Of a stretch of 64,000 nt of DNA, positions 1 through 7,425 are shown in pieces. Every line of letters starts with the position of its first letter. Position 1 is the first letter of the stretch. The DNA is from Chryseobacterium sp. W4I1. GTDB lineage: Bacteria; Bacteroidota; Bacteroidia; Flavobacteriales; Weeksellaceae. The notes under the pieces were generated by a model. That model made no database searches and was not told the DNA's origin. It saw only the letters and a list, made by a program, of their open reading frames with translations. Both the position numbers and the translations under genes were made by a program. Where the stretch lies: the NCBI RefSeq assembly GCF_030816115.1, contig NZ_JAUSXQ010000001.1, positions 1,612,001-1,676,000 on the forward strand, written 5' to 3'.

Positions 1-1590
1 ATTGCATTCAAAACAACTACCGAGCGTTACGGAAGAGGATTTGTATTCCTGTTGAGACATAAATGGGTAACCTTAATTATTTTTGCTGTTACCGGAGGGA
101 TTCTATTCTGGGCAAGCAGCACGATGAAAAAAGGTTTTGTACCTACAGAAGACAGGGGAATTATCTTTACAGACGTTCAGCTGCCTCCTGGAGCATCCAT
201 GGAGAGAACCTACAATGTTTTGAAAACACTTCAGGCCAATGCAATGAAAGTTCCTGGGGTACAAAATGTAACGATTTCTACAGGTAGAGGTTTCCTATCC
301 GGAAATGGAAGTAATAACGGTCTTGCTTTTATCAAACTTAAACCATTTGACGAAAGGAAGAAAGATGGCCAGACTTCTGAAGATATTACCAAGAAACTGT
401 TTGGGATCTCAGGGAAAGTTCCCGATGCGAAAGTTGTATTCTTCCAGCCGCCGAGTGTACCAGGTTTTGGTAACAGTGCCGGTTTTGAAATGGTATTGCT
501 GGATAAATCAGGTGGAGATTATGCAGATCTTGATGATAAAACAAACGAGTTTATCGGAAAGCTGATGCAGAGACCTGAAATTGAATTTGCCCAGTCTTCA
601 TTTAATACAAAATATCCTCAGTACCAAATGGACATCAATGTTCCTTTGGCTAAGCAGATGGGCGTTTCTGTAAGTACTATTTTAAGTACCATGCAGGGAT
701 ATATTGGAGGCGTTTACACCGCTGACTTTACCAAATACGGAAAACAGTTCAGAGTAATGGTTCAGGCACTTCCTGAAAACAGACAGAATATCAATAATTT
801 AAATGAATTGTATGTAAGAACGGCTTCCGGAGTAATGTCACCCATTTCTCAGTTTGTAACGCTGAAAAAAGCATACGGTCCTCAATCAGTAAGCCGATAT
901 AACCTCTTTACTTCCGTGAAGATTACCGGAGCCAACTCTGCAGGGTTCAGTTCCGGAGATGCAATTACAGCAGTACAGGATGTGGCGAAGGAAACTTTAA
1001 ATCAGAATTACGATGTAGAGTTTACGGGATTAACAAGAGAAGAATTGAATTCAGGATCCCAGACCCTTCTGATCTTTGGACTAAGTTTAATTTTCGTTTA
1101 CTTCATTCTTTCTGCCCAGTATGAAAGTTATATCCTTCCTTTGGTGGTGGTAATTTCTCTTCCTCTTGGGGTAATGGGAGCTTATTTCGGACAAAAAATT
1201 ATGGGCTTGGAAAACAATATTTATTTCCAGATCGCCTTGATCATGCTTGTTGGATTGCTCGCAAAAAATGCCATTTTGATCATCGAATTTGCGGTTCAGA
1301 GAAGACACCACGGTGAAACCATTGTGATGTCTGCCATTAATGCGGCAAAAGCAAGGTTAAGACCTATTCTGATGACATCATTTGCTTTCATCTTCGGTTT
1401 ATTACCATTGGTTTTAGCGAGTGGAATTGGTGCGGTAGGTAACAGATCTATTGCAACAGGTGCTGCGATTGGATTATTGATAGGTACCATTTTAGGACTT
1501 TTTGTAATTCCTGTTTTGTACGTGATTTTCCAAACTTTACAGGAAAAAGTGAAGCCAATTAAAAAAGAAGAAATCAATTTAGCTGAGTAA
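1..1590 (+). CDS. RND efflux transporter permease, AcrB/HAE1 family (5' end outside window)
   Basis: The reading frame is open from base 1, so this is the C-terminal 529 residues or so of a protein that normally has about 1050. The visible part carries the second periplasmic porter/docking region followed by the last transmembrane block. AcrB-type signatures are AQYESYILPLVVV near visible residue 370, GLLAKNAILIIEFA near 417 and RLRPILMTSFAFIFG soon after. Such proteins are proton-driven inner-membrane pumps for drugs, detergents or dyes that work with a periplasmic adaptor and an outer-membrane channel. The channel partner follows directly on the same strand (start 1669); the adaptor is presumably upstream, outside the window. 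Family is certain; substrate cannot be read from the sequence. Confidence 0.95.
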   Translation: MAFKTTTERYGRGFVFLLRHKWVTLIIFAVTGGILFWASSTMKKGFVPTEDRGIIFTDVQLPPGASMERTYNVLKTLQANAMKVPGVQNVTISTGRGFLSGNGSNNGLAFIKLKPFDERKKDGQTSEDITKKLFGISGKVPDAKVVFFQPPSVPGFGNSAGFEMVLLDKSGGDYADLDDKTNEFIGKLMQRPEIEFAQSSFNTKYPQYQMDINVPLAKQMGVSVSTILSTMQGYIGGVYTADFTKYGKQFRVMVQALPENRQNINNLNELYVRTASGVMSPISQFVTLKKAYGPQSVSRYNLFTSVKITGANSAGFSSGDAITAVQDVAKETLNQNYDVEFTGLTREELNSGSQTLLIFGLSLIFVYFILSAQYESYILPLVVVISLPLGVMGAYFGQKIMGLENNIYFQIALIMLVGLLAKNAILIIEFAVQRRHHGETIVMSAINAAKARLRPILMTSFAFIFGLLPLVLASGIGAVGNRSIATGAAIGLLIGTILGLFVIPVLYVIFQTLQEKVKPIKKEEINLAE

Positions 1591-1596
1591 AATTAA

Positions 1597-1661
1597 AGTT
1601 TAGGATCTTAGAAGTTAGAATTAAAAACTAACTTCTAATTTCTAAACTCTAACTTCTAATT
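1597..1661. repeat. Intergenic inverted and direct repeat between the RND pump and its channel gene
   Basis: The gap between the two efflux genes is almost entirely repeat. AGTTTAG (1597-1603) and TTAGAAGTTAG (1608-1618) pair with CTAACTTCTAA (1628-1638) and CTAAACT (1642-1648), an imperfect hairpin. In addition the 13-mer CTAACTTCTAATT occurs twice, at 1628-1640 and 1649-1661, exactly 21 bases apart. There is no T-run after it, so it is not a typical terminator; it may instead tune expression or mRNA stability between the two genes, or be a small dispersed element. Confidence 0.7.
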
Positions 1662-1668
1662 AACAAAA

Positions 1669-3084
1669 ATGAAGAGTTTATTAAACATCATAAAAGGAAT
1701 AACTTTTTCAGTCGCAATCCTTGGCGCCGTTACCTCTTGTATGGCGAGAAAAGAATATGAAAGACCGAAAAATGTTGTAGACGAAAAGCTTTTCCGTACA
1801 GATATGCTTCCTTCTGACAGTACAACGGTTGCCAATGTTTCCTGGAAAGAAATATTTACCGATCCTATACTTCAGAAGCATATTTCTAAGGCTTTAGATA
1901 ATAATTTAGATATAAGAATTGCGTTGCAGAGCATCAACTCTGCAGAAGCTTATTTAAAGCAGAGTAAAGCAGCTTATGAACCGACTTTAACGGTTGGCCC
2001 GGGTTATTCTTTTCAGACTCAGTCTTTAAATACGCAAACCGGGCAGTTGTTCGGTGAAAGACGTTATATCAACCAGCTTGATATTACAGCAAGTATAGGT
2101 TGGGAAGCTGATATCTGGGGCAAACTGAAATCTCAGCAAAAAGCTCAGTTAGCTACTTATCTAGGGACAATTGCAGCTCACAAAGCAGTTAAAAGTGACT
2201 TGGTTGCTTCCATCGCTTCCGCTTACTACCAATTGCTGACTTTTGACGATCAAAAAAGAATCATTACAGAAACCATTGCGGTTCGTGAGAAAAATTTAGA
2301 GACTACAAAAGCTTTAAAAACTGCGGGAACAGTAACGGAAGTTGCCGTTCAGCAAAGTGAGGCACTGGTTTTCAATGCAAAATCTTTACTGATCGATATG
2401 GATACTCAGATTCAGCTGTTGGAAAACACGATGAGTCTGCTGATGGGGGAGCCTTCTGGGACTATTGAAAGATCAACGCTGGAAAGCCAAAATGTTCCCA
2501 TCGATTTGAAATTAGGATATCCTGCTCAGTTATTGGCCAACCGCCCTGATGTAATGAGAGCAGAGTATAACCTGATGAATACTTTTGAACTTACTAATGC
2601 TGCAAAAGCTCAGTTTTATCCGACTTTAAAGATTACAGGAAGCGGAGGAATCCAGTCACTTGATATCGACCACTTATTCAGTGTAAATTCATTGTTTGCA
2701 AGTGTAGTTGGTGGTTTGGCTCAGCCGATCTTAAACAGAAGAACGATCAAAACCAATTATGAAGTAAGTTTGGCCAATCAGGAAACTGCTTATCTGAATT
2801 TTAGAAAAACAGTCCTTACGGCAGGAAAAGAAGTTTCAGACGCAATCCGTGTGTTTTCAGTACAGGATTCTTTTATTGAATTAAAGCAGAAAGAGCTTAA
2901 TGCTTACAAAAACTCTGTTGAATATTCTCAGGAACTTGTCAACTACGGTATGGCAAACTACCTTGAAGTATTGAATGCAAGTGTAAATTCATTAAATGCT
3001 GAACTTAATATTTCCAATGCGGAATACAGTAAAATGAAAGCTGCTGTAGAGCTCTACCAAGCTCTTGGCGGTGGCTGGAAATAG
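1669..3084 (+). CDS. TolC/OprM-type outer-membrane efflux lipoprotein
   Basis: A 471-residue protein of usual length for the NodT/OprM group. It starts with a hydrophobic segment ending in a lipobox (VTSC, Cys24), so it should be lipidated and anchored in the outer membrane. Two internally similar halves of long alpha-hairpins and strands follow, typical of TolC family channels, with the characteristic ANRPDVMRAEY segment around residue 290 and a C-terminal LEVLNASVNSLNAEL helix. It lies 78 bases downstream of the RND pump gene, so the two probably form the pump and outer channel of one tripartite system. A factor-independent terminator follows. Confidence 0.93.
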   Translation: MKSLLNIIKGITFSVAILGAVTSCMARKEYERPKNVVDEKLFRTDMLPSDSTTVANVSWKEIFTDPILQKHISKALDNNLDIRIALQSINSAEAYLKQSKAAYEPTLTVGPGYSFQTQSLNTQTGQLFGERRYINQLDITASIGWEADIWGKLKSQQKAQLATYLGTIAAHKAVKSDLVASIASAYYQLLTFDDQKRIITETIAVREKNLETTKALKTAGTVTEVAVQQSEALVFNAKSLLIDMDTQIQLLENTMSLLMGEPSGTIERSTLESQNVPIDLKLGYPAQLLANRPDVMRAEYNLMNTFELTNAAKAQFYPTLKITGSGGIQSLDIDHLFSVNSLFASVVGGLAQPILNRRTIKTNYEVSLANQETAYLNFRKTVLTAGKEVSDAIRVFSVQDSFIELKQKELNAYKNSVEYSQELVNYGMANYLEVLNASVNSLNAELNISNAEYSKMKAAVELYQALGGGWK

Positions 3085-3107
3085 TATTTCAGTTCACAAA
3101 TAATATT

Positions 3108-3138
3108 AACGTATGTCAGTAATGGCATACGTTTTTTT
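3108..3138 (+). terminator. Terminator of the RND efflux operon
   Basis: AACGTATG (3108-3115) pairs with CATACGTT (3126-3133), a perfect 8-bp stem with a 10-base loop followed by a run of T to 3138. It sits 24 bases after the channel gene stop. Confidence 0.85.
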
Positions 3139-3260
3139 ATGATTTTCTTTTAAGTTATTCCTTGCTGAAAATCTGTGATTCCATTTTTTTTGAAATCGTT
3201 GTTTCTTTGAATTTTCCAACCGTTTTATTTCGTTAAAATTAATATAAATAAAAATTTTGC

Positions 3261-3291
3261 TTGTATATATGTAGCAAACTACGTAGTTTTG
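3261..3291 (+). promoter_or_regulatory. Bacteroidota-type promoter of the GNAT-MarR operon
   Basis: TTG at 3261-3263 and TAGTTTTG at 3284-3291 (matches TAnnTTTG) with 20 bases between them, 20 bases upstream of the acetyltransferase start. TACGTA and TATATA palindromes nearby could bind the MarR regulator encoded by the operon; that part is inference. Confidence 0.65.
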
Positions 3292-3311
3292 TTGTATAAA
3301 TTATACATATT

Positions 3312-3809
3312 ATGAAAATACAAATCCAGCAACTGGACAATAGCTATTCTGATCAGCTGATTGATCTGATCCTGACTATCCAGCAAAAGGAATTTAATGT
3401 TCCGATTACGATAGAAGACCAGCCGGATCTTAAGCAGATCGAAGAATTTTATATGAAACCTGGTGGAAATTTCTGGGGAGCTTTTATGGATGGAGAATTG
3501 GTAGGTTCCATAGCTTTGGTTAAATTTCACGAAAAAGCTGCCGCAGTCCGGAAAATGTTCGTAAAAAAAGAATTCAGAGGAAAAGAACTGAATATTGCAC
3601 AGGAACTTTTGGAAGTTCTGATTTCTTTCTGTCGCCAAAATGGAATAGACTCAATATATCTTGGAACCGTTAATATATTGAAAGCTGCAATGCGCTTTTA
3701 TGAAAGGAATCATTTTGTACAGGTTGAAAAAGAGAACCTTCCGACCCTTTTTCCGCTGATGAGTGCCGATAATGTTTTTTATCATTTAAATGTAAATCAA
3801 ACAGTATGA
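3312..3809 (+). CDS. GNAT family N-acetyltransferase
   Basis: A 165-residue single-domain protein. The acetyl-CoA-binding region is visible around residues 70-120: a beta strand (GSIALVKFH), then AVRKMFVKKEFRGKELN and the long helix AQELLEVLISFCRQ, followed by IYLGT and the helix with MRFYERNHF, which is the classic C-terminal GNAT element. Members transfer an acetyl group from acetyl-CoA to small molecules or protein amines; the substrate here is unknown. Its last codons overlap the start of the MarR gene by 4 bases (ATGA), so the two are translationally coupled. An enzyme paired with a MarR regulator often acts in antibiotic or stress response, but that is inference. Confidence 0.9.
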   Translation: MKIQIQQLDNSYSDQLIDLILTIQQKEFNVPITIEDQPDLKQIEEFYMKPGGNFWGAFMDGELVGSIALVKFHEKAAAVRKMFVKKEFRGKELNIAQELLEVLISFCRQNGIDSIYLGTVNILKAAMRFYERNHFVQVEKENLPTLFPLMSADNVFYHLNVNQTV

Positions 3810-4303
3810 ATATAATAGATGAATCCGGCATTTTGGCCATATCAACAAGACTTCAGCGTCTGAGCGAACAGCTGAGAAAAGATGGTGCCCTGATCTATAA
3901 ATCTTTTGATATTGATTTTGAACCGAAATGGTTTCCTGTAATTTTTACGCTTCACCATAAAAAAATCCTGAGCGTTGTAGAGATCGCCAATGAAATAGGG
4001 TATACTCATCCCTCCACCATAAGTTTGCTTAAAGAACTGGAAAAACAAAAGCTTATTCAATCCAAAAAAGATAAACAGGATGAACGTAAAAGGCTGATCG
4101 TATTATCACCAAAGGGTATTGAACTGATTGAGAAAATGAAACCGGTTTGGGAACTGGTATCAAAAGTATTGGGTGATATCGCTGACAATAAAAATCACCT
4201 TCTGGCTGCTATCAATGAAGCGGAGCAGAAAATTGAAGAACAGTCTTTTTATCAACGGGCACTTCAACTGAAAAATTCAAAAGATGATGCTATAATCCTG
4301 TAA
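3806..4303 (+). CDS. MarR family transcriptional regulator
   Basis: 165 residues. The winged helix-turn-helix lies at about residues 50-113: LSVVEIANEIGYTHPSTIS is the helix-turn-helix, KELEKQKLIQ the end of the recognition unit and KDKQDERKRLIVLSPKG the wing with the conserved D-x-R-x-R pattern. The flanking helices should form the dimer interface. It overlaps the upstream acetyltransferase gene by 4 bases. MarR proteins usually repress their own operon until a phenolic or other small ligand, or oxidation, releases them. This one probably acts on the promoter at 3261-3291. Confidence 0.92.
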   Translation: MNIIDESGILAISTRLQRLSEQLRKDGALIYKSFDIDFEPKWFPVIFTLHHKKILSVVEIANEIGYTHPSTISLLKELEKQKLIQSKKDKQDERKRLIVLSPKGIELIEKMKPVWELVSKVLGDIADNKNHLLAAINEAEQKIEEQSFYQRALQLKNSKDDAIIL

Positions 4304-4309
4304 AGAAAA

Positions 4310-4332
4310 GCAGTACCCATAATAAGTACTGC
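4310..4332 (+). terminator. Possible hairpin after the MarR gene
   Basis: GCAGTAC (4310-4316) pairs with GTACTGC (4326-4332), a 7-bp stem with a 9-base loop. It begins 7 bases after the stop, but only a short T-stretch follows, so it is a weak terminator at best. Confidence 0.4.
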
Positions 4333-4420
4333 AGATCTTTAATAATAGATTTATAGATTCCCTTTATACGATTTCTTTTAAAAAAAATACTTTAATAAAG
4401 TGAGTTAATTTAATCATTAT

Positions 4421-5419
4421 TTAATTTAATGATCCATCCTGAACTCTTGCAACGTAATATGCAACATATCCTGAACCGGAATTACAGTTGATGCTGACAT
4501 TAAGTTTTGGATTTTCACTGGATGCTGAATAGCTTAATACATTTTTTGAATCGGTTTGATCTGCCGCATTTTCTGATGTAGAATTAATTTCACAGAAGCA
4601 ATTGTTATCTACATAAAGGCTGGTTAGAGGACACTCAACACCAAAATTCACATCATATTTGTTTAAAGCGTTTGAGTAGGTGAATCCATACTGGGTTCCT
4701 ACTAAAGCATTATCCCTCTTATCTGTCTGAACAATACCTGCATATACATACAGTCCGGCTCCGGGAATAGGCTCGGGAATATTGATTGCTGCGCTTATGG
4801 TAGGCGTGTAGCCTATCGGTTTGCCATGAACATTATAATCATCTTTCCATTTTAGGTCATTACTGGTTTCATTAAGCACAAGGGCAAAACAGCAGGCAGG
4901 CTTAAGCATAAAATAAATGATCGGAATAATAATGGCCACGATAGCCACCGCTATCAGGGTGACAAGACCTGCAACAGTAACTGCTGCTACACCTGCTGCA
5001 ACGGCAATTGCTTCTACTGCCCCGGCTAATACGCCTGCACCAAATGCTGCACCAGCCACTGTACCGATGGCAGTCATTCCTCCTCCTATCAGGGTGGCGA
5101 CGGTTTGGCCAACACTAAAATCGGGCTGAATTACCTGAGCCTGATTTAACATCGATGTAACGTACACTTTGATGTTTGATCCGGATGCTGTTATCAGATT
5201 GGTATACTGTTGCGGAGTAAGTGCCATGGCAGGAAAACCTGTAGGATCATCCCCTTCCGCTAAATAAGGTCGGGCTTTCTCAAAAGCATCAGCTCTGATT
5301 TTTTCATAAGTTTCTTTTAACTGTTGTTCAGTTTTACAGGCTTCTAATTGATTATAATAATCAGGGAACGCTGTACTGAAAGATTTTTTCAGATTGAGTA
5401 ATTCGGTTTTTGTAAACAT
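4421..5419 (-). CDS. Unrecognised protein with a central Gly/Ala-rich membrane hairpin
   Basis: I do not recognise the family. The 332-residue protein has no signal peptide. Residues 1-100 are charged and mostly helical. Residues 104-172 are a continuous Gly/Ala/Val/Ile segment long enough to span a membrane two or three times, ending in a Cys-Cys pair (176-177). Residues 178-332 look like a beta-rich domain (LYVYAGIVQTDKRDNALVG near 223-241) with further Cys residues at 263, 274, 276 and 312. A soluble helical region, a glycine-rich hairpin and a beta-rich Cys domain together resemble pore-forming or membrane-inserting proteins more than a transporter. It stands alone, convergent with the MarR operon, so context gives no function. 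Confidence 0.75.
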   Translation of the reverse strand: MFTKTELLNLKKSFSTAFPDYYNQLEACKTEQQLKETYEKIRADAFEKARPYLAEGDDPTGFPAMALTPQQYTNLITASGSNIKVYVTSMLNQAQVIQPDFSVGQTVATLIGGGMTAIGTVAGAAFGAGVLAGAVEAIAVAAGVAAVTVAGLVTLIAVAIVAIIIPIIYFMLKPACCFALVLNETSNDLKWKDDYNVHGKPIGYTPTISAAINIPEPIPGAGLYVYAGIVQTDKRDNALVGTQYGFTYSNALNKYDVNFGVECPLTSLYVDNNCFCEINSTSENAADQTDSKNVLSYSASSENPKLNVSINCNSGSGYVAYYVARVQDGSLN

Positions 5420-5828
5420 GGTGTTGAATTTATAATTTTCCTACTCTTGAGGCTTTTCGGATTCCGCCATTAGTAATATTTTGTTTATTAATACACCAAA
5501 GTAACGGACTATGATAAATTGACAAAAGAGTAGAAACGACCATTTTACTTGTTCCGTATTTTCACTTAGTGATACCGGTCAAACATTTCCAAACGTTTTT
5601 AAATTAAGCAAGCCTTCCTTTGTGAAGAATATGGGGATCGCCGTGACCAAGATGGAGCAAAAAAATGCCGGAAGTGCTGGATAGAAAGCTGTAGGAGCAA
5701 GAAAAGAAGAAATAACTCAAAAAAACATCAATTTTCCTTAAATAATATTTTCAGGTATGAGGATATTTTCTATCTTTGCCGAAGTCTTTTTTAAAAAGAG
5801 TAATTTTTATTCAAGAGGCTTTAATAAT
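5420..5828. other. 409-base gap upstream of the tRNA gene
   Basis: No credible gene is visible. The stretch nearest the tRNA contains its promoter. Around 5620-5700 there is a more GC-rich patch with a short open frame (start near 5631, 17 residues) that matches nothing I know; it may be a remnant. Confidence 0.4.
5748..5778 (+). promoter_or_regulatory. Promoter of the tRNA-Ala gene
   Basis: TATCTTTG at 5771-5778 matches TAnnTTTG; a T-rich -33 region lies at 5748-5751. The -7 box is 51 bases upstream of the tRNA. Confidence 0.55.
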
Positions 5829-5902
5829 GGGGAATTAGCTCATCTGGCTAGAGCGTTAGACTGGCAGTCTAAAGGTGGTGGGTTCGATCCCCATATTCTC
5901 CA
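5829..5902 (+). tRNA. tRNA-Ala (anticodon GGC)
   Basis: A full cloverleaf folds by eye. The acceptor stem GGGGAAT/ATTCTCC is closed with a G3:U70 wobble, the known alanine identity element. The D arm is GCTC/GAGC. The anticodon stem TTAGA/TCTAA encloses loop CTGGCAG, giving anticodon GGC. The T arm is GTGGG-TTCGATC-CCCAT and the discriminator is A (5902). The 3' CCA is not encoded. It is transcribed alone, with its own promoter and a strong terminator. Confidence 0.96.
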
Positions 5903-5935
5903 CAAATCAGATGAGAAAAAGTCTGGTTAAAATAT

Positions 5936-5976
5936 TAACCCCTTGTAATTATAATGATTACAGGGGGTTATTTTTT
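5936..5976 (+). terminator. Terminator of the tRNA-Ala gene
   Basis: TAACCCCTTGTAAT (5936-5949) pairs with ATTACAGGGGGTTA (5957-5970) over 14 bp with one wobble, followed by TTTTTT. Confidence 0.9.
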
Positions 5977-6035
5977 GTTTAATATTTTGAAACGGAGCAT
6001 ACTGTTATTGGGTTGCTCATCAATCTTTTAAAGCA

Positions 6036-7322
6036 CTAAAAATCAGATTTTAAAACTTTTAATAATTCGGTCTGCTGCATCACTTCATTCTTACTGTTAA
6101 TCAGGTTATAATTGGCCTGGAGCCAGTTATTTCGGACAACAAAAAAGGTGTATGCATCCATTAATCCTTCTTTATATTTTTCCTCGGATTTTTGAAATGA
6201 TAACTTTTGATTGTCAAAATTTGCTTGCAGTAGAGTGTATTTTTCTTCTGAATTCAGGAATTGCGCTTTGATGGAATTAATGCTCTGCGTAAGATTATTG
6301 ACCACGATTTCTTTCTCATAACTGTAATTGATTACATTGAGCTTTGCAATTTCTACATTGTTTTTAACCTGCAGCTTATTAAATACCGGAATAGAGAGCC
6401 CGAAGGTAACCTGCTGGTTTTTATTTCTTTTAAACTGATCTGAAAAACTGTCTGCAGATTCGCCCAGTGTTTTGCTGTAAAAACTTGACCAGTTATAAGA
6501 ACTGTTGAGGACAGGCAGGTAAGCTGATTTTGCAATGCTGATATTTTTTTCAGCGGCTTTTATTTCTGTGGCAATGCTTTTATAGGCTGGATTTTTCTCG
6601 ATCAGGGTTTTTATAAAATCAGGATTATCAAAGTCTGAGCCTGCAAGTTCCTCTTCATTCATTTTAAAATCCAAAGAATCATTGGTAATAGCAAGTGCAT
6701 TCAACAAATTTATTTTGGAAAGATCCCGGGAATTCTTTGCGGATACCCATTGCTCCTGTAAAGTACCTAAATTCGCTTTGATGTCATAGATGTCACTTTT
6801 TGGGCGGTTTCCGATTTCTACTTCCTTTTCAGTACGTTTAATCTGATCTTCAATTCCTGAAATCTGGGTTTCCAAAACATCAAGCCAGCTTTTGTTGTTC
6901 TGATAGCTGAAAAACATTTTGATGACATTCATCTTCACTTCATTCTGAGCCTGCTTCATTCTGAATGTAGAGCTTTCCTTATTGATTTTTGAAAGAGAAA
7001 TATTGAGATAATTCCGCCAGTTCATCAGCTCCCAATTGGCTTCCGCAAATACATTGTCGTTTTGCGTATTGAGAGCTTCCCGCTGATTGTTCTGCGTGTT
7101 GATTCCCAATCCAAAACCATAATTATGACTTATGCCCGCATTAACCGATGGAAGCAGCATTCCTTTTGCAGCAGAGATCTGACGGTCATTTTTTTGAATA
7201 GTAACGATAGATTGCTTTATCAGCGGATGATTGGCAGATGCATAATCCAGGCACTGATCCAGAGTCCAGCTCTGCTGAGCCGGAAAAAGGTTGATCATCA
7301 ATATAAAGAAGAGTTTTTTCAT
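6036..7322 (-). CDS. TolC family outer-membrane efflux protein (last gene of the ABC efflux operon)
   Basis: 428 residues with a Sec signal peptide (MKKLFFILMINLFPAQQ). The mature protein begins with WTLDQCLDYASANHPLIKQS, the conserved opening of TolC family channels, and is built of two repeats of long heptad-rich helices and short strands. Unlike the channel at 1669 it has no lipobox. It is the distal gene of an operon encoding a HlyD adaptor, an ATPase and two FtsX-type permeases, so it should be the outer-membrane exit duct of that ABC-driven tripartite system. It starts 103 bases after the upstream permease gene. Confidence 0.93.
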   Translation of the reverse strand: MKKLFFILMINLFPAQQSWTLDQCLDYASANHPLIKQSIVTIQKNDRQISAAKGMLLPSVNAGISHNYGFGLGINTQNNQREALNTQNDNVFAEANWELMNWRNYLNISLSKINKESSTFRMKQAQNEVKMNVIKMFFSYQNNKSWLDVLETQISGIEDQIKRTEKEVEIGNRPKSDIYDIKANLGTLQEQWVSAKNSRDLSKINLLNALAITNDSLDFKMNEEELAGSDFDNPDFIKTLIEKNPAYKSIATEIKAAEKNISIAKSAYLPVLNSSYNWSSFYSKTLGESADSFSDQFKRNKNQQVTFGLSIPVFNKLQVKNNVEIAKLNVINYSYEKEIVVNNLTQSINSIKAQFLNSEEKYTLLQANFDNQKLSFQKSEEKYKEGLMDAYTFFVVRNNWLQANYNLINSKNEVMQQTELLKVLKSDF

Positions 7323-7425
7323 TGTTAAAATTTTTATCGGCCGATCAATTTGATTTTTATTCCAATAAATTCAATAGTAAATCAACATGAACAGAATTGA
7401 CCAGCCGAAGTAGAAAAATAGTGTA

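Noticed and set aside
4917..5129. Thr/Ala/Pro-rich open frame on the plus strand
   Set aside because: It is the complement of the Gly/Ala-rich hairpin of the minus-strand gene at 4421-5419; the odd composition is explained by that.
5936..5976. Hairpin considered as terminator of the minus-strand efflux operon
   Set aside because: The T-run is on the plus side only, so it serves the tRNA; at best it is a weak stop for the minus strand.
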